Source: Elusimicrobiota bacterium
GTDB taxonomy: Bacteria; Elusimicrobiota; Elusimicrobia; Elusimicrobiales; UBA9959
Assembly (NCBI GenBank): GCA_030637365.1
Contig: DAOWGR010000098.1
Location: forward strand, 1 to 6,622
Direction: 5' to 3'
DNA length: 6,622 bases
In this document: positions 1-4,706 of the stretch, piece after piece
How the letters are laid out: each line of letters opens with the position of its first letter
Numbering within the stretch: position 1 is the stretch's first letter
Position numbers and translations under genes: made by a program
Notes under the pieces: model-generated
What the model saw: the letters and a program-made list of their open reading frames with translations, nothing else
Databases searched by the model: none
Told to the model about the DNA's origin: nothing

Positions 1-16
1 TTTAATTTAAATTGAA

Positions 17-310
17 TTATTTTATTTGTTTGATGGAGTCAAACTTAATTCCATATACAGTAGTGTTTAGCTTTTCTTTTATCCAAACCACTTTTCCGCG
101 TACTTCCATGACTCCTTTTTCAAAGATTCTCACTCGAGCGTGAATATTTTGGCCTTTCTTTAAAACTATTTTTGTTGAAAAAGAAGCCCCGCCCTTGGAT
201 AAATTGATAAGCTTTGCCGTCCACGCTAAACACTTTCCACATTCTTCCAAAGCCTCCAACACGGAATCATGCGGTTCTCTCTCCACTCTGTGATAATTTT
301 TACCCGCCAT
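17..310 (-). CDS. PilZ domain protein, left copy, with degenerate RxxxR motif
   Basis: This is a single-domain PilZ protein of 97 residues. The PilZ family binds cyclic di-GMP and passes the signal on by protein contact. The second signature, NxSxxG, is present at N36-S38-G41 and is followed by beta-strand-like sequence (ASFSTK, ARVRIF, VRGKVVWI, YGIKF), as expected for the PilZ barrel. The first signature, RxxxR, reads H7-R8-V9-E10-R11, so its first arginine is histidine. The right copy (2158-2451) has arginine there. No signal peptide, membrane segment or fused output domain is present. The ATG at 310 is preferred because a perfect TATAAT lies at 319-324, giving an almost leaderless transcript; no Shine-Dalgarno sequence is visible. 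Family assignment is firm, but ligand binding by this copy is doubtful and the partner is unknown. Confidence 0.88.
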   Translation of the reverse strand: MAGKNYHRVEREPHDSVLEALEECGKCLAWTAKLINLSKGGASFSTKIVLKKGQNIHARVRIFEKGVMEVRGKVVWIKEKLNTTVYGIKFDSIKQIK

Positions 311-632
311 ATGGCCATATTATACAAAACTGAAAAGATTCAAAAAAAGCAAAGATTCGCTCTTTTATAGATTTTCCTTCAGATATTCCAATATTCTCAA
401 GAACATTGGAAATTAGGGGCTTTAATATTTGGGCGGGTAAAGTTGGTCGGGTTAAGTCAAGATCGGTTTCGTGCCATTACGCTCGCACGCGAAGTAGAAG
501 GGTTCCTTATTGGACGAGATTCACAATATTGGAAGCTATGCTTCATAAAGTGTCGGTAACTATGCGAACGACCAACTATTATGTTAAGGTTAATTTCCGG
601 CCATGCATATAACTATTGGGTAAAAATCATTT
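311..632. other. Gap without an intact gene: PilZ promoter and decayed repeat tail
   Basis: This stretch holds the PilZ promoter, then the tail of the repeat (393-530), then about 100 bp with no recognisable content up to the end of the ATPase gene. The tail can be read on the plus strand for 68 codons from a TTG at 406, but the matching part of the right copy has single-base indels and a stop in that frame, and no family is recognised. Another plus-strand frame gives a protein-like string (LAREVEGFLIGRDSQ) in this copy only over a short distance. It is best described as a possible coding fossil or non-coding spacer. Confidence 0.5.
319..324 (-). promoter_or_regulatory. -10 box of the left PilZ gene (near-leaderless start)
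   Basis: A perfect TATAAT on the minus strand ends 8 nt before the ATG at 310. With a usual 6-7 nt gap to +1, the mRNA would start about two bases before the start codon. The -35 region is only a T-run and matches poorly. The same box is conserved in the right copy at 2460-2465. Confidence 0.5.
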
Positions 633-1817
633 TCAACCGATTGCCAATTTGCCGGCTGTTTTCGTGCCGAAAGTTTTCCAGTCTATCGTTTCGGCAGAAG
701 TTCTTTTCATGCTCTCTTGTCCTGCATAAATAAGGAAATTATTCACGGATTTTTTTGTGGCAAGAGTTTTAAAATATTTCAAACCTTTCAATTGTTCCTC
801 ATAAAGAGTGACGGAGGATTTTATTTCTATAGCGGTCATTTTATTAAATCCATTATCGATAAGGCAGTCTACCTCATGCCCTACATGGTCGCGCCAAAAA
901 TAGAGATTGTTGCGCCGACCATTGTTAAACAGATTTTTCATCAGTTCACCCAAAACCCATGATTCAAAAATATATCCTCGCATAGGATGAACAGTAAGTT
1001 CTTTGGAGTTTTGTATCCCAAGCAGGTGGCAAAGTAGCCCGGTATCATAAAAATACAGTTTTGGACTTTTCATCAGGCGCTTACCCATATTTTGAAAATG
1101 TGGAGGAAGAAGATACGCGATATAGCAGGTTTGAAGAATTGAGAGCCATGCCTTAGCCGTGCCATGATTAATGCCGCAGTCATTGCCCAAAGATGAAAGA
1201 TTAATAAGCTGTCCGCATCGGGCGGCGCACATTTTAAGAAATATTTGAAATTTATGTAAATCTGAAACTTTGAGAATTTGCCTTATATCGCGTTCCACAT
1301 AAGTGGATACATATCCGGAAAAAAACTCTTCCGGAGAAAGTTTTTTATTATAAAGCCGCGGGTATCCTCCTCTAAAAAGATTTTCCTCAAGTGAGGACGG
1401 TAATCTTCGTTCTTTAGCTAGTTCTTCCGCTGAAAATGGCAGAAGATTCAAAAGCGCCACCCTTCCGGCCAATGATTGTGAAACGCTTTCCAATAGCATG
1501 AGATTATTTGATCCTGTTAATATATACATTCCCTCGCGCTTCTCTTCATCCACAATAGTTTGAATATACGACAAAAGTGATGGAGCTCTTTGAATTTCAT
1601 CAAATATTACGGGAGAAGGATATTTAGATAAAAACAATCGAGGATCAGATACTGCAAATTCCCTAGTATCCAAATTCTCCAATGAGACATATTTGTATTT
1701 GGGAAAAGTGGCGCGAACAAGCGTGGTTTTTCCCGATTGTCTGGGACCGGTAACCGTAACGACCGGAGATTTTTTAGCCAATGCTTTTAATTTTTTTTCA
1801 AGAGTTCGTTTAATCAT
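633..1817 (-). CDS. AAA-type ATPase with C-terminal DUF4143 (PD-(D/E)XK-like) domain
   Basis: This is a complete 394-residue protein of the common AAA_14/DUF4143 family, found in mobile and accessory regions of bacteria and archaea; cellular function is unresolved for nearly all members. The Walker A loop GPRQSGKTT is at 24-32, Walker B (VIFDE) at 70-74 with D73 and E74, and a sensor-1-like LTGSNN at 100-105. A middle helical, winged-helix-like part spans about 186-245. The C-terminal region has the arrangement of a PD-(D/E)XK nuclease fold: E285, D317 (HEVD) and E331-I-K333. Length is normal for the family and all motifs are intact. The gene stands alone between the two PilZ repeats, with its own promoter overlapping a palindrome. 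The ATG at 1817 has no Shine-Dalgarno sequence and sits where transcription should begin. Family call is firm; biological role is unknown. Confidence 0.93.
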   Translation of the reverse strand: MIKRTLEKKLKALAKKSPVVTVTGPRQSGKTTLVRATFPKYKYVSLENLDTREFAVSDPRLFLSKYPSPVIFDEIQRAPSLLSYIQTIVDEEKREGMYILTGSNNLMLLESVSQSLAGRVALLNLLPFSAEELAKERRLPSSLEENLFRGGYPRLYNKKLSPEEFFSGYVSTYVERDIRQILKVSDLHKFQIFLKMCAARCGQLINLSSLGNDCGINHGTAKAWLSILQTCYIAYLLPPHFQNMGKRLMKSPKLYFYDTGLLCHLLGIQNSKELTVHPMRGYIFESWVLGELMKNLFNNGRRNNLYFWRDHVGHEVDCLIDNGFNKMTAIEIKSSVTLYEEQLKGLKYFKTLATKKSVNNFLIYAGQESMKRTSAETIDWKTFGTKTAGKLAIG

Positions 1818-1823
1818 AAAAAT

Positions 1824-1852
1824 ATCTTACAAATTGAGAAAGTAATTGTCAA
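1824..1852 (-). promoter_or_regulatory. Strong sigma-70-type promoter of the ATPase gene
   Basis: On the minus strand, a perfect -35 box TTGACA (1847-1852) is followed by a 17-bp spacer and the -10 box TAAGAT (1824-1829, 4 of 6 matches). Six bases separate the -10 box from the ATG, so the predicted +1 coincides with the A of the start codon at 1817 and the mRNA would be leaderless. This supports 1817 as the true start. Box quality is seen directly; promoter activity is inferred. Confidence 0.7.
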
Positions 1853-1860
1853 TTTGTAAG
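1826..1860. promoter_or_regulatory. 12-bp perfect inverted repeat over the promoter (likely operator)
   Basis: CTTACAAATTGA at 1826-1837 is repeated in inverse at 1849-1860 (TCAATTTGTAAG) with an 11-bp spacer, giving a 23-bp centre-to-centre spacing. One arm covers the -10 box and the other covers the -35 box of the ATPase promoter. A dimeric repressor bound here would block RNA polymerase. As RNA it is not a terminator, since no T-run follows in either direction. The binding protein is unknown; autoregulation is possible but untested. A related half-site, TTGTAAGATA, also occurs at 2841-2850. Confidence 0.6.
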
Positions 1861-1991
1861 GATTGGATCTTTGTTTTATCAGTTAAAGTTAAATTTATTT
1901 ACTTAAATATCCTTATACAAACCTATGCTATATGATTCTTCTTTTTGTTTGCTATTTTTTGAAGGGATTATTTTACCACACTATATCGCTA

Positions 1992-2019
1992 TTGACAATT
2001 TTTTATTGAATGGTAATAT
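1992..2019 (+). promoter_or_regulatory. Candidate plus-strand promoter with no gene behind it
   Basis: A perfect TTGACA at 1992-1997 is followed 16 bp later by TAATAT at 2014-2019, preceded by TGg, an extended -10 element. The predicted start is near 2026. No plausible plus-strand gene follows for about 950 bp, so a transcript would run through the hairpin at 2046-2076 and then antisense to the right PilZ gene. In AT-rich DNA such a match can arise by chance. Confidence 0.35.
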
Positions 2020-2045
2020 ATGTCGCGCTGACAGATAAGGATTGG

Positions 2046-2076
2046 GTTTAACAGGATTTTGGGTCCTGTGTTAAAC
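2046..2076. other. Bulged hairpin between ATPase and right PilZ gene
   Basis: GTTTAACAGGA at 2046-2056 pairs with TCCTGTGTTAAAC at 2064-2076, leaving two bases bulged and a 7-base loop. No T-run follows on either strand, so it is not a classical terminator. It lies downstream of the right PilZ stop on the minus strand and about 20 bp downstream of the candidate plus-strand start. It could stabilise the PilZ mRNA 3' end or form part of a small RNA. Confidence 0.4.
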
Positions 2077-2157
2077 AAACTTCATGAGTATTATATTAGA
2101 TTATCACACTGTTGATTTTCCCATACATGATTTGACTTCATTTTAATTTAAATTGAA

Positions 2158-2451
2158 TTATTTTATCTGTCTGATGGAGTCAAACTTAATTCCGTATACG
2201 GTAGTGTTTAGCTTTTCTTTTATCCAAACCACTTTTCCGCGTACTTCCATGATTCCTTTTTTAAAGATTCTCACTCGAGCGTGAATATTTTGGCTTTTCT
2301 TTAAAACCATTTTTGTTGAAAAAGAAGCCCCACTCTTGGATAAATTGATAAGCTTTGCCGTCCACGCTAAACACTTTCCGCATTCTTTCAAAGCTTCCAA
2401 CACGGAATCATGCGGTTCTCTCTCCACTCTGCGATAATTTTTACCCGCCAT
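2158..2451 (-). CDS. PilZ domain protein, right copy, with canonical motifs
   Basis: This 97-residue stand-alone PilZ protein is a close paralogue of 17-310, with eight substitutions: H7R, E22K, G40S, I48M, G53S, E64K, V67I and K94R. Unlike the left copy it carries a full RxxxR motif (R7-R8-V9-E10-R11) and the NxSxxG motif N36-L37-S38-K39-S40-G41, the two elements that hold a cyclic di-GMP dimer in known PilZ domains. It is therefore the likelier c-di-GMP receptor of the pair. There is no signal peptide or extra domain, so it should act as a cytoplasmic adaptor on an unknown target. The 14 nucleotide differences from the left gene are all transitions. The start at 2451 is supported by a TATAAT at 2460-2465 that predicts an almost leaderless mRNA; there is no Shine-Dalgarno sequence. 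Confidence 0.9.
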   Translation of the reverse strand: MAGKNYRRVEREPHDSVLEALKECGKCLAWTAKLINLSKSGASFSTKMVLKKSQNIHARVRIFKKGIMEVRGKVVWIKEKLNTTVYGIKFDSIRQIK

Positions 2452-2982
2452 ATGGTCATATTATACAAAAGTGAAAAGATTCAAAAAAAGCAAAGATTCG
2501 CTCTTCGTTCCTTGTTTCGCTAAAAAATTAGTCAGCCAAATGGTTAATTAATTTTGCCACAGAGCCTTAGCTATTCTAATATTCTCAAGAACACTGGAAT
2601 TAGGGACTTTAATATTTTGGCGGGTAAAGTTGGTCGGGTTAGTCAAGATCGGTTTCGTGCCATATATGCTCGCACACGAAGCGGAAGGGTGCCTTATTGA
2701 ACGAGATTCACAACTATTATGCATTTACTAAAAAGCGCTTTCTAAAGTGTGAAGAGGCTTAAATTTTTACATGATAAAGATACCTACAATGTCTACTTTC
2801 TTCAATTGTATGGATAATCTCATTGGAATCAATGCTAAAATTGTAAGATAAGCTATTGGATTGTCGGAAAATTTGACGGGAATGACTATATTATTTTGAC
2901 ATTCCTTTTTCAAATGATAAAAAAACCTGGAGATTTATTCCTGTTTTAGGAAAGTTGTAAAAATAGCTTTGTTTCATTTCTT
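2452..2982. other. 531-bp gap: repeat tail and AT-rich DNA without a gene
   Basis: The first part holds the right PilZ promoter, a segment unique to this copy (about 2506-2580) and the decayed repeat tail to 2718. The remainder (2719-2982) is AT-rich with only very short open frames. A weak hairpin, GGAATG at 2879-2884 with CATTCC at 2900-2905 followed by five T, resembles a poor plus-strand terminator. A TTGACA at 2896-2901 has only poor -10 partners (ATAAAA at 2917-2922, 15-bp spacer) but is the best visible promoter for the gene at 2983. Confidence 0.45.
2460..2465 (-). promoter_or_regulatory. -10 box of the right PilZ gene (near-leaderless start)
   Basis: A perfect TATAAT on the minus strand ends 8 nt before the ATG at 2451, identical in placement to the left copy. 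The -35 region is a poor match. Conservation of this box, while the tail upstream of it has drifted, is modest support that it is used. Confidence 0.5.
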
Positions 2983-3546
2983 ATGATATCAAAAACAACA
3001 ACAGCAATAGATTTAATTGTTAATGAAATTTCTTCTTTTATTGATCCTTATAGAAAGAAATATTCTTATTCTAAGTATGGATGGATGCCACCTCATATTA
3101 CTCTTCTTTTTCCTTTTAAACATCCGGATGACTTAACAAAAGAAATTATTGAAAACTTAAAATCACATTTTTCTAACATAGAGCCGTTTTATTATAAGTT
3201 TTACAAAGTAAATTATTTTCCGGAAGTAGCTTATTTAAGCCCAAGTCCGGATAAAGCGTTTATAGATATCATGAAGGGAGTTATGAGGCTGTTCCCTGAT
3301 TGCAAGCCATATGGAAAAAAGTGTATAAATCCACCCCCGCCGCATCTGACCTTTGCAAAAAGCGGAGATCCTAAAAAACTAAAAGAAATTGGAGATAATT
3401 TTTATATTGAAAATAAAGAAAAACTAGATAGGGTTCTTAAGTTTTCAAAAATTCAGTTAACGCTTGTGGAAAATGGTCAATCATCTTTTATATGTGAAAT
3501 CCCATTAAAGAAAAAAGGGAACGGGAGGCTGGCTAGCCCAGTTTAG
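2983..3546 (+). CDS. 2H phosphoesterase family protein (2'-5' RNA ligase-like)
   Basis: This 187-residue protein has the two hallmark HxT motifs of the 2H phosphoesterase superfamily: H38-I-T40 (in PPHITLLF) and H121-L-T123 (in PPHLTFAK). In the family these two histidine/threonine pairs act together on cyclic or 2'-5' phosphodiester bonds of RNA or nucleotides. Length and motif spacing (about 83 residues) fit the LigT-like branch, and the protein should be cytoplasmic. The ATG at 2983 is the first start after an in-frame TAG at 2947; no Shine-Dalgarno sequence is seen. The gene is noticeably richer in A and T than the genes to its right. It converges on the hydrolase gene with a 23-bp gap. 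The lysine-rich tail ending GRLASPV is more GC-rich and not family-like. Substrate is not predictable. Confidence 0.85.
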   Translation: MISKTTTAIDLIVNEISSFIDPYRKKYSYSKYGWMPPHITLLFPFKHPDDLTKEIIENLKSHFSNIEPFYYKFYKVNYFPEVAYLSPSPDKAFIDIMKGVMRLFPDCKPYGKKCINPPPPHLTFAKSGDPKKLKEIGDNFYIENKEKLDRVLKFSKIQLTLVENGQSSFICEIPLKKKGNGRLASPV

Positions 3547-3569
3547 AACCTCTCTGATGGAGATTTAAC

Positions 3570-4358
3570 CTACATTTTGATAGAGATTCCTTCAGCCAGC
3601 TCATAAACTCCAGAGCCATGGCGAAGTTTACCATCGTGACTAAGTTTATCCAACGCAATATCCGCGTCTATCAGTTTCTGTGGCAGTGGTGATGGGATAT
3701 TATGACCTGGCAGTAGCCTGCCAATCTTTGGCAGAGCCGCCAGGCGCTTTATAGATGCAGCCAAGAGAATGGGATCAGTACTGGGATAAAAAGCGTAGAT
3801 GCAGCCTGAATAAAAGATGTCGCCAGTAGCTAGGTATCCTGTGGCTTCTTCATAAATACAGATATGTCCGGGAGAGTGTCCTGGTGTATGCAGTATCTTT
3901 AGTGTTCTAGAACCTAGGCTTATCTTTTCGCAGTCATTGAGTAAGGCTGATGGACAGCCATGGTAAAACGAGTATTTTCTAATATCGAAATTTTCAGGTA
4001 GTTCTTTTTCTTTTAGGCCACGCGTCACATCTTTCAGCATCATCTCTTTCGGCAAAGGAATACCGTGCTCAAGCCAACCGGCATCCGCTGAATGCGCAAA
4101 TATGGTGTCAAAAAGGGTGTGTCCGCCTATATGATCCCAGTGGACATGTGTAGTTATCACTTTTACAGGCTTGTCTGAAATGGAGCGTACAACCTCGCGT
4201 ATATCGCCTATGCCTAGGCCAGTATCCACAAGCGCGTTAAAATTATCACCGATGAAGAGGTAGCAGTTCGGTTTTTCCCAGTGGTACGGTTCACTTATTG
4301 CGAAAGTTCTTGAATCTATTTCTGAAATCTTAAACCAATCTCTATTACTCACTCCCAT
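3570..4358 (-). CDS. Metallo-beta-lactamase-fold hydrolase
   Basis: This 262-residue enzyme of the metallo-beta-lactamase superfamily has every metal ligand: H71-V-H73-W-D75-H76, then H161 (in TPGHSPGH), D180 (in ATGDIFYSG) and H219 (in LLPGHN). That set predicts a two-metal, probably zinc, hydrolase of the glyoxalase II-like type, with no signal peptide and hence cytoplasmic. The PGHSPGH form and overall length resemble stand-alone thioester or phosphodiester hydrolases rather than beta-lactamases or RNases (no beta-CASP domain). The ATG at 4358 follows a GGAG at 4366-4369 with 7-nt spacing, which fixes the start. Weak promoter boxes, TTGTTA at 4400-4405 and TAGATA at 4377-4382, lie after the terminator of the tRNA gene upstream. 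Substrate unknown; resistance should not be inferred. Confidence 0.9.
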   Translation of the reverse strand: MGVSNRDWFKISEIDSRTFAISEPYHWEKPNCYLFIGDNFNALVDTGLGIGDIREVVRSISDKPVKVITTHVHWDHIGGHTLFDTIFAHSADAGWLEHGIPLPKEMMLKDVTRGLKEKELPENFDIRKYSFYHGCPSALLNDCEKISLGSRTLKILHTPGHSPGHICIYEEATGYLATGDIFYSGCIYAFYPSTDPILLAASIKRLAALPKIGRLLPGHNIPSPLPQKLIDADIALDKLSHDGKLRHGSGVYELAEGISIKM

Positions 4359-4424
4359 GTGTTTTCTCCAAAAACGTATCTAAAGATAAGTATCTATTCT
4401 AACAAAACAGTGGAGTAAAATAGA

Positions 4425-4454
4425 AACGAGAAACAAATCCTTTTGTTTCTCGTT
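4425..4454 (-). terminator. Intrinsic terminator of tRNA-His
   Basis: A perfect 13-bp stem (AACGAGAAACAAA at 4425-4437, its complement at 4442-4454) has a 4-base loop. On the minus strand it is followed by a T-rich run (TTTCTATTTT, counting the last stem bases). It lies 22 bp downstream of the tRNA 3' end and separates the tRNA from the hydrolase gene. The stem is rather AT-rich and no T-run follows on the plus strand, so it serves the minus strand only. Confidence 0.7.
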
Positions 4455-4475
4455 GAAGAATGATAAAAGTGTTTG

Positions 4476-4548
4476 GGTGGCTGACGGGACTCGAACCCGC
4501 AACCTTCCGTGCCACAGACGGACGCTCCACCTTTGAGCTACAACCACC
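4476..4548 (-). tRNA. tRNA-His (GUG anticodon)
   Basis: The minus strand folds into a full cloverleaf of 73 nt. The acceptor stem has 8 bp, including the extra G-1 paired with C73 that is the identity element of bacterial tRNA-His. The D stem is GCTC/GAGC with GG in the loop. The anticodon stem TCCGT/ACGGA closes the loop CTGTGGC with GTG at positions 34-36. The T arm is GCGGG/CCCGT around TTCGAGT. The 3' CCA is not encoded: the bases after C73 are CAA. Position 37 is G rather than the more usual A. The gene stands alone, not in a tRNA cluster. Confidence 0.97.
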
Positions 4549-4560
4549 GCAATATATACC

Positions 4561-4589
4561 ATTTTAAGATTTTACGAGATGAAAAACAA
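4561..4589 (-). promoter_or_regulatory. Candidate promoter of tRNA-His
   Basis: On the minus strand, TTGTTT (4584-4589) and TAAAAT (4561-4566) are separated by 17 bp. The predicted start falls about 5 bases before the mature tRNA 5' end at 4548. An alternative -10, TATATT, lies closer to the tRNA but would start transcription inside it. The -35 match is only 3 of 6. Confidence 0.4.
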
Positions 4590-4673
4590 GGTAATATGCG
4601 TTAATAGCGTTATAAAGAGTCAAATAGTTCTATCTCTAATCGTTATATGCTATTCAATATTATTGAAGTTGTG

Positions 4674-4698
4674 TATAATTAGTTTTAGTTTTGGGAGG
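4674..4698 (+). promoter_or_regulatory. -10 box and Shine-Dalgarno of the Memo-AMMECR1 gene
   Basis: A perfect TATAAT at 4674-4679 predicts a start near 4686. GGGAGG at 4693-4698 is a strong ribosome binding site with 8 bases before the ATG at 4707. An in-frame GTG at 4698 overlaps this site and would add three residues (MCY), so it is rejected as the start. No good -35 box is seen at the right distance. Confidence 0.75.
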
Positions 4699-4706
4699 TG
4701 TGCTAT

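Larger units (their letters stand above)
1..530 (+). repeat. Direct repeat, left copy (PilZ gene plus decayed tail)
   Basis: This is the left member of a pair of direct repeats; the other is 2142-2718. Positions 1-364 align to 2142-2505 at a constant offset of 2141, with no gap and 16 mismatches by hand count (about 95.6% identity). After 364 this copy lacks about 47 bp found in the right copy. Similarity resumes at 393 and fades at about 526-530, with several single-base indels. The repeat begins at the window edge, so its true left end may lie outside. No transposase, terminal inverted repeat or target-site duplication is visible, so a segmental duplication is the simplest reading. Confidence 0.95.
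1818..2157. other. 340-bp intergenic gap with orphan promoter and hairpin
   Basis: Between the ATPase promoter and the end of the right PilZ gene there is no convincing coding sequence. The stretch is AT-rich. It holds the operator at 1826-1860, a plus-strand promoter-like sequence at 1992-2019, a bulged hairpin at 2046-2076 and, from 2142, the start of the right repeat. The 10-mer TAAGGATTGG occurs twice, at 1857-1866 and 2036-2045. Nothing is recognised in 1867-1990. Confidence 0.6.
2142..2718 (+). repeat. Direct repeat, right copy (PilZ gene plus decayed tail)
   Basis: This is the right member of the direct repeat pair with 1-530. The first 364 bp (2142-2505) are gap-free against the left copy. 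A divergent segment follows in which this copy is about 47 bp longer, and similarity returns at 2581-2713 with single-base indels. The left edge at 2142 is where the left copy meets the window start, so the homology may not truly begin there. The gene part is well conserved while the tail has indels and transversions, which fits selection on the PilZ gene in both copies and neutral decay of the tail. Confidence 0.93.

Noticed and set aside
406..612. A 68-codon plus-strand open frame starting with TTG in the tail of the left repeat
   Set aside because: There is no ribosome site and no recognisable family, and the corresponding part of the right repeat has indels and a stop, so it is not a maintained gene.
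717..962. An 81-codon plus-strand open frame
   Set aside because: It lies fully inside the ATPase gene on the opposite strand, which has intact motifs.
2084..2146. A 20-codon plus-strand open frame after the orphan promoter
   Set aside because: It is very short, has no ribosome site, and no feature separates it from chance.
17..2451. A diversity-generating retroelement template/variable pair
   Set aside because: The differences are scattered transitions on both base types rather than substitutions confined to template adenines, and no reverse transcriptase is present.
1..2718. Composite transposon or IS-flanked cassette
   Set aside because: The repeats encode PilZ proteins, not transposases, and no inverted ends or target duplications are visible.
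4380..4562. A 60-codon minus-strand open frame
   Set aside because: It covers the tRNA-His gene and its terminator, so the frame is incidental.
4698..4706. An upstream GTG start for the Memo-AMMECR1 gene
   Set aside because: It overlaps the Shine-Dalgarno sequence; the ATG at 4707 has ideal spacing and begins with family-typical residues (IKKATVAGRFYP).
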